In this document: piece after piece, positions 1 to 7,924 of the stretch
Layout: each line of letters opens with the position of its first letter
Position numbering within the stretch: position 1 is the stretch's first letter
Source: DATFEN01 sp035691285
Lineage (GTDB): Bacteria; Acidobacteriota; Vicinamibacteria; Fen-336
Direction of reading: 5' to 3'
DNA length: 27,823 nt
Assembly: GCA_035691285.1 (NCBI GenBank)
Contig: DASSJI010000070.1
Coordinates: 1 to 27,823 of the forward strand
Notes under the pieces: generated by a model
Seen by the model: the letters and a program-made list of their open reading frames with translations, nothing else
Database searches by the model: none
Told to the model about the DNA's origin: nothing
Made by a program: the position numbers and the translations under genes

Positions 1-431
1 ACCGCACCGTCGAGGTGCAGACCCGCCTCGCCTTCTCCCTGAACCGCGAGCTGAAGGGAACGGACATCGAGGTGCAGGCCTTCCGCGGTCAGCTCACCCT
101 CGCCGGCGTCGTGGACTCGCCGGAGCAGCGCCACGTCGCCCTCGACGTGGCGCGCCAGGTTCCCGACGCCGGCGACGTGGTCGACGCGATGCATCTCAGG
201 AAGGAGGCGACCCCGGGGCCCGGCATGCGTGCTCCGCGCGCCGTGATCGCCGAGCGCGCCCTGGCGGTCAATCCGCACCTCGGCTCCTACGGCCTGAAGG
301 TCCGCCAGGTCGGCGACCGGCTGGTCCTGGAGGGCAACGTTCAGACGGCCCTGGAGCGGGACCTCGCCGGTCTCGTCGCCGAGCGGGAGGCGGGCGGCCC
401 CGTCGAGAACGCCGTGGAAGTGCGCTTCTAG
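1..431 (+). CDS. BON-domain protein, 5'-truncated by window edge
   Basis: The reading frame is open from base 3 of the window and ends at the TAG at 429-431, so the true start lies upstream. The visible part of about 143 residues contains two BON-like repeats. The first runs from about RLAFSLNREL to the VPDAGDVVDAM segment, the second from ERALAVNPHLG to the C-terminus. Each shows the family pattern of a helix, then beta strands with 'V..GVV.S..', then a helix and a final 'V..A..V'. BON domains are known to bind phospholipid or ligands in periplasmic or envelope stress proteins (OsmY-like). No signal peptide can be judged because the N-terminus is missing. The gene converges on the methyltransferase gene, with six bases between the two stop codons and no visible terminator. 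Confidence 0.75.
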   Translation, partial: RTVEVQTRLAFSLNRELKGTDIEVQAFRGQLTLAGVVDSPEQRHVALDVARQVPDAGDVVDAMHLRKEATPGPGMRAPRAVIAERALAVNPHLGSYGLKVRQVGDRLVLEGNVQTALERDLAGLVAEREAGGPVENAVEVRF

Positions 432-437
432 GGACGC

Positions 438-1607
438 TCAGGCCGCCTTTCTCAGCACGAAGCACTTCAGGTAGTAGGTCTCGGGCACGCCGAGCAGCAC
501 CGGGTGGTCGCGGGCCTGGCGGCGCTTCTCCACCACCGACACCGCGGCGCCGGCGTCGACCGCCGCCCCGGCGAGGATCTCCTCGAACTCCGGCTCGTGC
601 ACGTGGTACGAGCAGGAGCAGGTGATCAGGCAGCCCCCCGGGCGCAGGATCTTGAGGGCCCGCAGGTTGATCTCCTTGTAGCCCCGCCGAGCCTTCTCCA
701 CGGCCCCCTTGCTCTTGGCGAAGGCGGGCGGGTCGAGGATCACGGTGTCGAAGCCCTCGCCCCGATCGTCCAGCTCGCGCAGCACGTCGAACACGTTCGC
801 GTCCCGCGTCTCGACGTTCGCGAGGCCGTTCGCCGAGGCGTTGCGTCGCACCTGCTCGAGGGCTTCCGCGGACAGATCGACGGCCAGCACGGAATCCGCG
901 GCCGAGGCCGCCTGCAGCGCGAAGCCGCCGGCGTAGCAGAACGCATCGAGCGTCCGCCCCCTGGCGTAGGCGCGGGCCATGATGTGGTTCTCGCGCTGGT
1001 CCAGGAACAGGCCGGTCTTCTGTCCGCGCCAGAGGTCGGCCTCGAGCACGACGCCTCCCTCGCGGACCGGCACGCGCTCCGGCACCGCGCCGTGGAGCAG
1101 GGAGATCCGGGATTCGAGCCCCTCGAGGGCGCGCACCTTCGGGTCGTTGCGCTCCAGGATGCCGCGCGGCCGCAGCCGTTCCACGAGGATCCCGACGATC
1201 TCGTCCTTGAGGCGCTCCATCCCCTGGGAGAGCGTCTGGATCGCGAGGTGCTCGCCGTAGCGGTCCACGACCAGCGACGGCAGCCGGTCGCCCTCGCCGT
1301 GGACGAGCCGGCAGGCCTCCGCGCCCTGGGCGACCTGGTCACGCCAGGCGATCGCAGCGACAAGACGCTCGCGCAGCCAGTCACCGGGCAACTCCTCGCC
1401 GCGCGCGACCATGCGCAGCCGGATCTCGGAACGCGAGGAGTAGAGCGCGAAGCCCAGCGGCTTGCCGCGCTCCGTGGCTACGCGGACGACGGCGCCAGGT
1501 CCCGCGTCCCTGGCCTTCGCCACGTCCGCGCGGAACACCCACGGATGGCCGCGCAGGATGCGGGCCTCGCCCTTGCGCGAGACGAGGACCAGGCCCTCGA
1601 CGCTCAT
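438..1607 (-). CDS. rlmI: Class I SAM-dependent rRNA methyltransferase, RlmI/RlmK family
   Basis: The predicted product has 389 residues and probably methylates a 23S rRNA cytosine at C5 using S-adenosylmethionine. The N-terminal ~75 residues resemble a PUA RNA-binding domain (GHPWVFRADV, PGAVVRVATERG). A central EEHUD-like region follows, and then a Rossmann methyltransferase domain with SAM motif 'LDAFCYAGGFALQAA', acidic motif 'VLAVDLS', motif IV 'VILDPPAFAKSK' and the catalytic-type 'LITCSCSYHV'. This order is typical of RlmI (m5C1962), and the length matches the family. An upstream in-frame ATG at 1650-1652 would overlap rpiB. I chose the ATG at 1605-1607 because the PUA domain starts there and a -10 hexamer lies eight bases before it. 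The exact rRNA target is inferred from the family. Confidence 0.88.
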   Translation of the reverse strand: MSVEGLVLVSRKGEARILRGHPWVFRADVAKARDAGPGAVVRVATERGKPLGFALYSSRSEIRLRMVARGEELPGDWLRERLVAAIAWRDQVAQGAEACRLVHGEGDRLPSLVVDRYGEHLAIQTLSQGMERLKDEIVGILVERLRPRGILERNDPKVRALEGLESRISLLHGAVPERVPVREGGVVLEADLWRGQKTGLFLDQRENHIMARAYARGRTLDAFCYAGGFALQAASAADSVLAVDLSAEALEQVRRNASANGLANVETRDANVFDVLRELDDRGEGFDTVILDPPAFAKSKGAVEKARRGYKEINLRALKILRPGGCLITCSCSYHVHEPEFEEILAGAAVDAGAAVSVVEKRRQARDHPVLLGVPETYYLKCFVLRKAA

Positions 1608-1615
1608 GGCGGCGG

Positions 1616-1621
1616 ATTCTA
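1616..1621 (-). promoter_or_regulatory. -10 element of leaderless methyltransferase promoter
   Basis: On the minus strand the hexamer TAGAAT (5 of 6 to TATAAT) lies eight bases before the ATG at 1607, with only 'ccgccgcc' between. Transcription would therefore begin at or next to the start codon. No Shine-Dalgarno sequence is present. It overlaps the plus-strand -10 element of rpiB. Confidence 0.55.
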
Positions 1622-1625
1622 TACT
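1620..1625 (+). promoter_or_regulatory. -10 element of leaderless rpiB promoter
   Basis: TATACT (5 of 6 to consensus) lies seven bases before the GTG at 1633, with no Shine-Dalgarno sequence between. A weak -35-like TCGACG sits at 1597-1602, 17 bases upstream. The element shares bases 1620-1621 with the divergent -10 element of the methyltransferase gene. Confidence 0.55.
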
Positions 1626-1632
1626 CCCGGCT

Positions 1633-2076
1633 GTGGCGCGACCGCTCGTCATCGCCGCCGACCACGCGGGCTACGAGCTGAAGGAGAAGCTGAAGGCGTT
1701 CCTCTCGCGGGCGGGCATCCCGTTCGAGGACCTGGGCACGCACTCGGCCGACTCGGTCGACTACCCGGATTACGCGCGCCAGGTCGCCGCGGCCGTGGCC
1801 CGGGGCGACGCGGAGCGCGGCGTGCTCGTCTGCGGGAGCGGCCAGGGCATGGCCATGACCGCCAACCGCTACTCCGGCGTCCGCGCCGCGTTGCCCTGGA
1901 ACGAGGAGACCGCGCGGCTCTCGCGCGAGCACAACGACGCGAACGTCCTGGCCCTGGGCGGGCGCGTGCTGGCGCCGGAAGCCGCCGAGAGGATCCTCGC
2001 CGTGTGGCTCGAGACCCCGTTCAGCGGCGGGCGCCACGCGCGGCGGGTCCGGAAGATGGACGACGAGCTGGCCTGA
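1633..2076 (+). CDS. rpiB: Ribose-5-phosphate isomerase B
   Basis: The product has 147 residues and interconverts ribose 5-phosphate and ribulose 5-phosphate in the pentose phosphate pathway. The LacA/RpiB signature is clear: N-terminal 'IAADHAGYELKEKL', then 'DLGTHSADSVDYPDYA', the catalytic-cysteine loop 'VLVCGSGQGMAMTANR' (Cys67), and 'REHNDANVLALGGR'. The length is normal for the family. The GTG at 1633 is chosen because the first strand (ARPLVIAADHAG) begins immediately after it and no other start fits. Its TGA overlaps the AGGAGG ribosome-binding site of glyA, so the two are almost certainly one transcript. The rpiB-glyA pairing is common in several phyla and would feed both nucleotide and one-carbon metabolism. 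Confidence 0.93.
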   Translation: MARPLVIAADHAGYELKEKLKAFLSRAGIPFEDLGTHSADSVDYPDYARQVAAAVARGDAERGVLVCGSGQGMAMTANRYSGVRAALPWNEETARLSREHNDANVLALGGRVLAPEAAERILAVWLETPFSGGRHARRVRKMDDELA

Positions 2077-2087
2077 GGAGGACGACC

Positions 2088-3362
2088 GTGGACAACCTGC
2101 GCCGCACCGACCCGGAGATCGCCGAGGCGATCGCGAACGAGACGCGCCGGGAGGGCGACCACCTCGAGATGATCGCCTCGGAGAACTTCGTCTCCGAGGC
2201 GGTGCTCGAAGCGCTCGGCTCGGCCCTTACCAACAAGTACGCCGAGGGCTACCCGGGCCGGCGCTACTACGGCGGCTGCGCCTTCGTCGACGTCGCGGAG
2301 CGCCTGGCCATCGAGCGCGCCAGGCTTCTCTTCGGCGCCGACCACGCGAACGTGCAGCCGCACTCCGGCGCCCAGGCCAACACCGCCGTCTACATGACCG
2401 TCGTCAAGCCGGGCGACACGATCCTCGGGATGAACCTCTCCCATGGAGGCCATCTCACCCACGGCCACCCGCTCAACTTCTCGGGTCGCTACTTCAACGT
2501 GGTCGCCTACGGCGTCCGCAAGGACGACGAGCGGATCGAATACGACGAGATGAAGCGCCTCGCCGAGGAGCATCGGCCCAAGGTGCTGGTCGTGGGCGCC
2601 TCGGCCTACCCGCGCACGATCGACTTCGCGGCGGTGCGTCGGGCGGCGGACGCCGCCGGCGCCGTGGTGATGGCCGACATCGCCCACATCGCGGGCCTGG
2701 TGGCGACGGGGCTGCACCCGAGCCCGGTCCCCCATGCGGAGTTCGTCACGACCACGACCCACAAGACCCTGCGCGGCCCCCGGGGCGGGTTGATCCTGTG
2801 CCAAGCGAAGTGGGCGAAGGACCTCGACAAGCTCGTGTTTCCCGGCGTGCAAGGCGGCCCGCTCATGCACGTCGTCGCCGCAAAGGCCGTGTCCTTCAAG
2901 GAGGCGCTGCAGCCGGAGTTCAAGGCCTACCAGGCACAGGTGCTGAAGAACGCCCAGGCGCTGGCAGCCACGCTGCGGGACGAGGGCTGGCGCCTCGTGT
3001 CCGGCGGAACGGACAACCATCTGATGCTCGTGGACGTCTTCGCGCGCGGCATCACCGGCAAGGTGGCCGAGGCGGCACTCGACAAGGCCGGCATCACGGT
3101 CAACAAGAACACGATCCCCTTCGACACAAACCCTCCGATGGTGGCCTCGGGCATCCGCATCGGCACGCCGGCCCTGACCACCCGGGGGATGAATGAGAAG
3201 GAGATGGAGAGGATCGGCCGCTGGATCTCCAGGGCCTTGAAGAGCGTCGCTGACGAGACCGAGCTCGGGGCGGTGCGGCGCGAGGTCGAGGCCTTCTGCG
3301 GCGGCTTCCCGCTGTACGCCGCGCGCCTCGCCGCATACCAGAAGGTGCTGGCCACGGCGTGA
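2088..3362 (+). CDS. glyA: Serine hydroxymethyltransferase
   Basis: The product has 424 residues and is a cytosolic PLP enzyme that converts serine and tetrahydrofolate to glycine and 5,10-methylene-THF. Diagnostic segments are 'EMIASENFVSEAVLEALGS', 'NKYAEGYPGRRYYGG', 'ANVQPHSGAQAN', 'MADIAHIAGLVATG' and the PLP-lysine motif 'TTTTHKTLRGPRGG' (Lys226). The length is typical. The GTG start is fixed by a perfect AGGAGG at 2076-2081 with six bases of spacing, overlapping the rpiB stop codon, so translation is probably coupled. It is the last gene of the rpiB-glyA unit. The next gene converges from the other strand 29 bases downstream, and no clear terminator is visible in that gap. Confidence 0.96.
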   Translation: MDNLRRTDPEIAEAIANETRREGDHLEMIASENFVSEAVLEALGSALTNKYAEGYPGRRYYGGCAFVDVAERLAIERARLLFGADHANVQPHSGAQANTAVYMTVVKPGDTILGMNLSHGGHLTHGHPLNFSGRYFNVVAYGVRKDDERIEYDEMKRLAEEHRPKVLVVGASAYPRTIDFAAVRRAADAAGAVVMADIAHIAGLVATGLHPSPVPHAEFVTTTTHKTLRGPRGGLILCQAKWAKDLDKLVFPGVQGGPLMHVVAAKAVSFKEALQPEFKAYQAQVLKNAQALAATLRDEGWRLVSGGTDNHLMLVDVFARGITGKVAEAALDKAGITVNKNTIPFDTNPPMVASGIRIGTPALTTRGMNEKEMERIGRWISRALKSVADETELGAVRREVEAFCGGFPLYAARLAAYQKVLATA

Positions 3363-3391
3363 GGCCGGGGCCAGCGCGGCCAAGGCCTACT

Positions 3392-3751
3392 TCAGCTCGT
3401 CGTAGAGCCGAGGAGCGCCCTTCTGGCGGCCATCGCGTAGGCGTCGAAGTACTTCTGCAGCGACGGGCCCGTCGAGCGGTACTGATTCGGTCCCGCCAGG
3501 AAGTCCACGACCACCTCGCGTGCCCTGGCGATCTCGCGGAGGCGCGCGGGAGCCTGCTGGTGACGCCGGTCGGCCAGCGTGAGGTCGAGCAGCTCCAGCG
3601 CGCGGCACAGCGCACCGCTGGCCAACTCGGGGTTGCGGCCCTGCCAGCGCAGCGCCCGGCTGACCTCGCTCCCCACGTTGCCCAACTGCTCCGCCAGGGA
3701 GAGAGTCCACCAGCGTCCCGCCGCCAGCTCTGGATGGCGCGCGCCCGTCAT
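3392..3751 (-). CDS. Conserved small helical protein of unknown function
   Basis: The product has 119 residues. It looks all-alpha, with no signal peptide or membrane segment. The pattern 'RWWTLSLAEQLGNVGSEVSRALRW', 'ALCRALELLDLTLADRR', 'RLREIARAREVVVDFL' and 'LQKYFDAYAMAARRALL' matches my recollection of a widespread but unnamed family of about 110-120 residue helical-bundle proteins. I do not know its function. The ATG at 3749-3751 overlaps the stop of a possible 23-codon frame (ATGA), and the gene lies 74 bases after the flavoenzyme on the same strand, so co-transcription with that enzyme is likely. Codon use matches the neighbours. Confidence 0.7.
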   Translation of the reverse strand: MTGARHPELAAGRWWTLSLAEQLGNVGSEVSRALRWQGRNPELASGALCRALELLDLTLADRRHQQAPARLREIARAREVVVDFLAGPNQYRSTGPSLQKYFDAYAMAARRALLGSTTS

Positions 3752-3819
3752 CGCCGCACCAGCCGCCTGACGAGCGACGCGATCTGCTCGCGCGTCGAGG
3801 GATCGTCGACGCTTCTCAC
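3748..3819 (-). CDS. Possible 23-residue coupled ORF
   Basis: A GTG-initiated frame encodes VRSVDDPSTREQIASLVRRL followed by VRR, then TGA, overlapping the ATG of the next gene by ATGA. It fills the gap between the flavoenzyme and the helical protein almost exactly. There is no good ribosome-binding site and it is too short to judge coding bias. It could be a coupling peptide, the remnant of a lost gene, or chance. Confidence 0.2.
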   Translation of the reverse strand: MRSVDDPSTREQIASLVRRLVRR

Positions 3820-3825
3820 GGGTCT

Positions 3826-5655
3826 TCAGGCGCGGAACGCCTCCTCCACGGCCCGGTAGGCCTGGCTGATCGCGCAGTTCGTGTCGGCGCGCGCACCCGC
3901 GTCGGAGTTGGCGATCGTGACGCGGCCGAAGGGCCGCCGGCCGACCACCCACGGCTTCGCCTCCTCGGAGGGATAGTCCGGCTCCCAGAGCAGGCCCGGG
4001 CTGTAGGCGTAGCCGTGCGACCAGCGGTTGACGGTGATGCCCTTGATGTCGCGGTCGGGGTCGAAGCCCGCAGAGGAGAGGGACTGCGAGAGCTGGTCGC
4101 GCACGTGGAACTCGAAGGCGCTGAAGGGCGTGGTTAGCAGGCGCCGCCTTCCTTCCCGCCACTGCTCGGGCCCCTTGTGCCCGGAGCCGTGGTGGACGTA
4201 GCACATGTGAAGGATCATGGGCTCGTCGGGGGTCTGGGAGCGCTTGTAGGCGCCCAGCGAGACCGGATAGTCGAGCTCCACCTGCTTGTAGAAGTCCTTC
4301 GTGTAGTACACGAAGTCGGTCTTGAGCGCGGCGAACGGACGCCAGTTCCGCACCAGGACCTTCGTGTAGGTGAGCGGCACCTTCACGCCGTAGGCGAGGC
4401 CCTTCCGCTGGTCCTCGGGCAGCTCCGGGCAGAGGTAGGGGATCGCGGCGTTGTAGCAGGCGAGGATGCACCTCGCCCCGCGCACGGTGTGGGCGGCGCC
4501 GTGCGCGACGTAGGTGACGTCGACCGCCCTGTCGCCCGCCGCGTGCTTCACGTGGACCGCCGTGCTGTTGAGGCGGATCCGCACCGGAGCTCCCGGCCGG
4601 TCGAGGGCCGCGTAGTCGGCCCGGGCCGTGACGACGTCCTCCATCGTCGTGCCCGGCATCGCCGCCGGGATCAGCGAGCGGACCAGGAGCCGCGCCACCG
4701 ATGCGTTGCCGTCGGGAAAGTGGAAGATGTAGGGCTCGTCGCCGCGGTGCCCGTAGCGGGGCAAGGTGCGGTCGAGGCCGGGCATGCCGCCGTCGTAGTC
4801 GTGGATCGAGGTGCAGGGGATCTCGTCGATGCCCACGCACCAGAAGCTGATGCCCCACTTGCGCCAGAACTCGAGGAGCTGCGGGTCCACCTTGCAGTAC
4901 TCGCGGAGGAACGCCTCGTAGCTGACCTTGCGCAGCTTCGCGTAGCGCTCCTCCCGGGTGAGATCCGGCAGGTAGTCGACCGTCTCGGTCTGGACACGCA
5001 CGAAGTCCCTGCGCGCCTGCTCGTTGAAGGGCGCGAGGGCCGCGAACTCCTCCCACGGCCGCTGGCCGTAGCCCGTGACGAGCTTGCGCGTCCCGAAGTT
5101 GTCGGCGTCGAACTGGATGGCCTTGGCGAGTCCCAGGGACGCGTAGAGCGTCTGATCGAAGGCCTCGTAGAACTTCGAGGTGTCGATGCCGATGTCGACG
5201 AGCGTCTGGCGGGCCTCCTTGCTGTAGGCCGAGGGCGTGTCGATCGACTCGGTCCCTCCGTAGCCGATGCGCGTCTGCCCGTCGACCGTGAACTCGTTGC
5301 GCTTGGCGTGCCCGCCGAAGTCGTCGTGGTTGTCCAGGACCAGGATGCGCGCGCCGGGCTCTCGCAGGCGATAGAAGCGCGCGGCGGCGAGGCCGCTGAT
5401 GCCGCCTCCCACGACCACGAGGTCGAACCGCTCCTCGGGCGGCCCCACGGGCCAGGTCTGGCCGGCCACGCGGGCGTGCATCGTCTCCCAGGCCCCGTCG
5501 TGGGTTCCGCGCAGGCCCGTCTTCGCCGGCGGGTAGTTCGCGCCGTCGGATCCGTCGAGATCGAGCCCGGCGGTCCACGGCGCGACGAAGCTCGCGCCGA
5601 TCGCGACGGAGACGCCGTTCAGGAAGTCGCGCCGCGTCACTCCATCCTTCTTCAT
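3826..5655 (-). CDS. Tat-exported FAD-dependent amine oxidoreductase, spermidine dehydrogenase-like
   Basis: The product has 609 residues. The N-terminus carries a twin-arginine signal (TRRDFLNG, residues 7-14) and a hydrophobic stretch ending near AGLD, so the folded, FAD-loaded enzyme should be exported to the periplasm. The FAD Rossmann motif 'FDLVVVGGGISGLAAARFYR' (about 77-96) is followed by 'ARILVLDNHDDFGGHAKRNEF', which is highly characteristic of the spermidine-dehydrogenase-like branch. 'DPDRDIKGITVNRWSHGYAYSP' near the C-terminus also fits. An electron acceptor is not evident, and no cytochrome gene is adjacent. The start is set by the Tat motif and by a GGAGGAGG on the minus strand about ten bases upstream of the ATG. 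Divergence from an APC-family permease suggests a joint role in polyamine or amino-acid use; the substrate is inferred from family resemblance only. Confidence 0.82.
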   Translation of the reverse strand: MKKDGVTRRDFLNGVSVAIGASFVAPWTAGLDLDGSDGANYPPAKTGLRGTHDGAWETMHARVAGQTWPVGPPEERFDLVVVGGGISGLAAARFYRLREPGARILVLDNHDDFGGHAKRNEFTVDGQTRIGYGGTESIDTPSAYSKEARQTLVDIGIDTSKFYEAFDQTLYASLGLAKAIQFDADNFGTRKLVTGYGQRPWEEFAALAPFNEQARRDFVRVQTETVDYLPDLTREERYAKLRKVSYEAFLREYCKVDPQLLEFWRKWGISFWCVGIDEIPCTSIHDYDGGMPGLDRTLPRYGHRGDEPYIFHFPDGNASVARLLVRSLIPAAMPGTTMEDVVTARADYAALDRPGAPVRIRLNSTAVHVKHAAGDRAVDVTYVAHGAAHTVRGARCILACYNAAIPYLCPELPEDQRKGLAYGVKVPLTYTKVLVRNWRPFAALKTDFVYYTKDFYKQVELDYPVSLGAYKRSQTPDEPMILHMCYVHHGSGHKGPEQWREGRRRLLTTPFSAFEFHVRDQLSQSLSSAGFDPDRDIKGITVNRWSHGYAYSPGLLWEPDYPSEEAKPWVVGRRPFGRVTIANSDAGARADTNCAISQAYRAVEEAFRA

Positions 5656-5785
5656 GACCCGCGTATCCTCCTCCAGGCGCATCGAGGATCTCAAGCCGAG
5701 CTCCCTGTCGACGCCCCTTGCTTTGACCGACGGCTTGCCCCAGGATGCGGCGCTGCCCGAAACGGATCCGAATGGCGAGCCTCGG

Positions 5786-7117
5786 ATGAACGAAGCCGCG
5801 AGGAAGGCGAGCCCGTTCCAGCTCGTCTTCATGATCTACGGCGTCGTCTGCAGCGGCGCGTACGGTCTGGAGGAGATGGTTTCGACGTCCGGGCCGGGGC
5901 TGGCCATCCTGGCGCTCGTCGTGCTGCCGCTCCTGTGGGGCGTTCCCGCGGCGCTGGCCTGCGCGGAGTTGTCCGCGCGCCATCCGGTCGAGGGCGGCTA
6001 CTACCGTTGGGCGCGCATGGCCTTCGGGGACTTCGCCGGCTTCATGACGGGCTGGCTCGTGTACCTCTCCATCTTCGCGACGAACGCGGCGTTCGCCGTG
6101 CTGTTCGTGAACTACCTGCGGCACTTCGTCGCCGTCGAGGGCATCCCGCGCTTCCTCGCCGCCGCGGCGCTCGTGTGGCTGGCCACGTTCCTCAACTACC
6201 GGGGCATAGTCCTGGTCGGGACCGCCGCGGTGGTGATGACAATCCTCATCTTCGTTCCGTTCCTCGGCCTGACCCTCGCCGGCCTCGCGCAGTGGAAGGC
6301 CGATCCCTTCGCCCCGTTCGTGCACCCCGACAAGGATCCCCTCACCGCCGCCCTCGGCGGCCTGGCGATCGCGATCTGGCTCTTCTCTGGCTGGGAGAAG
6401 CTCACCGTGAACGCCGCGGAGGTCGAGAACCCCCGGCGCGCCTTCCCGCTCGCCCTGGCCTGGGCCGTGCCGATGGTGGCTGCGAGCTACGTCCTGCCCA
6501 CCGTGGCGGCGCTCGCCGCCCTCGGGGACTGGCAGGACTGGGGCGAGGCCCACTTCTCGGCGGCCGCGGCGGCCGTCGGGGGTCCGGCGCTCGGGGCCGC
6601 GATGGCGGCCGGCGGCCTCGTGAGCAACGCCTGCCTGCTGCTCGTGACGATCCTCGGCCAGTCGCGGCTGCCCATGGTGCTGGCGGAGGACGGCTTCCTG
6701 CCCAGGGCCTTCACGAGGACCCATGCGCGCTTCGGCACGCCGCACGTTTCGCTGCTCTTCGGCGCGGCCGTGCTGACGGCGCTCTGCGCCCTGCCCTTCT
6801 CGGAGCTCATGGGCCTCTACTCGGTGGTTCAGGCCCTGGCCTACATGCTGATCTTCGCGTCGCTCCTCCGCCTCCGCGCGCGAGCGGGCGAGGCCGGGGC
6901 GGCGCCGGGCTTCCGCATCCCGCTGCCGACGGCGGGGATCGTGGCGATGATCGCGCCGGCTGCGGCGATCGCCCTGGTCATGGTCTACCACACGCTGCGG
7001 CCGGCCGGCGGCCTTGGAACAGCCGAGGCCGCGGGACTCCTGGGCCTCTTCGGCTCCGGCCCGCTCGCCTACTGGGCGTTCCGCGGGCGTTTCGGCGCGG
7101 TCGCGCGGGCCGAGTAG
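5786..7117 (+). CDS. APC-superfamily amino acid/polyamine permease
   Basis: The product has 443 residues and about 12 hydrophobic helices. TM1 carries the substrate-site loop 'FMIYGVVCSGAYGLEEMVSTSGPG', and TM2-3 is 'LLWGVPAALACAELSARHPVEGGYYRWAR', the hallmark of APC-family cation- or H+-coupled amino acid transporters. Later segments (FLNYRGIVLVG, IAIWLFSGWEKLTVNAAEVENPRRAFP, LGQSRLPMVLAEDGFLP) fit the same family. The ATG at 5786 is selected because residues just upstream in the frame are unlike a transporter N-terminus; the ribosome-binding site is weak. The gene is divergent from the Tat flavoenzyme across a 130-base gap in which I find no convincing promoter hexamers. A polyamine, aromatic or branched substrate cannot be told from the sequence. 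Confidence 0.85.
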   Translation: MNEAARKASPFQLVFMIYGVVCSGAYGLEEMVSTSGPGLAILALVVLPLLWGVPAALACAELSARHPVEGGYYRWARMAFGDFAGFMTGWLVYLSIFATNAAFAVLFVNYLRHFVAVEGIPRFLAAAALVWLATFLNYRGIVLVGTAAVVMTILIFVPFLGLTLAGLAQWKADPFAPFVHPDKDPLTAALGGLAIAIWLFSGWEKLTVNAAEVENPRRAFPLALAWAVPMVAASYVLPTVAALAALGDWQDWGEAHFSAAAAAVGGPALGAAMAAGGLVSNACLLLVTILGQSRLPMVLAEDGFLPRAFTRTHARFGTPHVSLLFGAAVLTALCALPFSELMGLYSVVQALAYMLIFASLLRLRARAGEAGAAPGFRIPLPTAGIVAMIAPAAAIALVMVYHTLRPAGGLGTAEAAGLLGLFGSGPLAYWAFRGRFGAVARAE

Positions 7118-7129
7118 CGCGGTCGCGCT

Positions 7130-7924
7130 TCACATCCCGGGAGGCTCGAAGCGCCCGTCGGCCGCCGTCCAGCCGCCGTCGGCGAAGAGGACCGCGCCGG
7201 TCACGTAGCTCGCGGCATCCGAGAGCAGGAATACGGCGGGTCCGGCCATCTCTTCGGGGGTCGCCCAGCGCTTGAGGATGGCCTTCTCGGCGTAGGCGCG
7301 GTGCCAGCCGGGGCTCGCCTTGATCGGCGCCGTCAGCGGCGTGTCCACGACCCCGGGAGCGAGCGCGTTCACTCGAACGCCCCCGGGACCGAGCTCAGCC
7401 GCGGCCGCTCGGACGAGCTGGACGATCCCGGCCTTGGTCATCGAGTAGACGCTCTGACCCGGCTCGACGGTCACGGAGCGGATCGACGAGACGAGCACGA
7501 TCGAGCCGCGGCCGGCCGCGATCATGATCGCTCCCGCGGCGCGCAGGACGTTGAAAGAGCCGCGCAGGTTGAGGGCGACGACTCGCTCGAACTCCTCCAC
7601 GCTGTAGGCGAGCAGCGGCTTCCGCACGTTGACGCCGGGCGTGGCGACGAGCGCGTCGAGGCGGCCATGGCGCGAGCGGATCCCCTCGAGGCACGCCGTC
7701 ACGGCGGCTCCCTCGCGGATGTCCAGCGTCGCCGACTCGGCGGAGCCCGAAGCGGCGGCGATGGCGCGAGCGGCGGCCTCGGCCCTCCCGGCGTCGGCGT
7801 CGAGGCAGACGACGTGGGCCCCCTGACGTGCGCAAGCGAGCGCCGTGGCCTCGCCGATCCCCGAGCCCGCGCCGATCACCGCGGCCACGCGTCCGTCGAG
7901 CCGGAAGAGGGAGTCGTCACGCAT
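7130..7924 (-). CDS. SDR-family NAD(P)-dependent oxidoreductase
   Basis: The product has 264 residues and is a classical short-chain dehydrogenase fold. The nucleotide loop is 'AAVIGAGSGIGEATALA', with an acidic end of beta2 (VCLDADAGR) suggesting NAD+ preference. The catalytic residues are Ser in 'IVLVSSIRS', Tyr and Lys in 'SVYSMTKAG', and 'VNALAPGVVDTPL' follows. The usual NNAG motif after beta4 is replaced by 'VATPGVN', a mild deviation. The C-terminus 'FLLSDAASYVTGAVLFADGGWTA' is typical of FabG-like members. The ATG overlaps the end of the symporter gene by eight bases, so this is the third gene of a P1 peptidase / symporter / SDR operon. Its substrate is unknown. Confidence 0.9.
   Translation of the reverse strand: MRDDSLFRLDGRVAAVIGAGSGIGEATALACARQGAHVVCLDADAGRAEAAARAIAAASGSAESATLDIREGAAVTACLEGIRSRHGRLDALVATPGVNVRKPLLAYSVEEFERVVALNLRGSFNVLRAAGAIMIAAGRGSIVLVSSIRSVTVEPGQSVYSMTKAGIVQLVRAAAAELGPGGVRVNALAPGVVDTPLTAPIKASPGWHRAYAEKAILKRWATPEEMAGPAVFLLSDAASYVTGAVLFADGGWTAADGRFEPPGM

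Noticed and set aside
504..2087. In-frame extension of glyA upstream to 504
   Set aside because: It is the antisense of the methyltransferase and an off-frame of rpiB. glyA clearly begins at GTG 2088 with its own ribosome-binding site.
3392..6991. A 1199-codon open frame on the minus strand
   Set aside because: Only its last 119 codons (3392-3751) look like protein. The rest is a shadow of the flavoenzyme and the permease, rich in Arg and Gly without domains.
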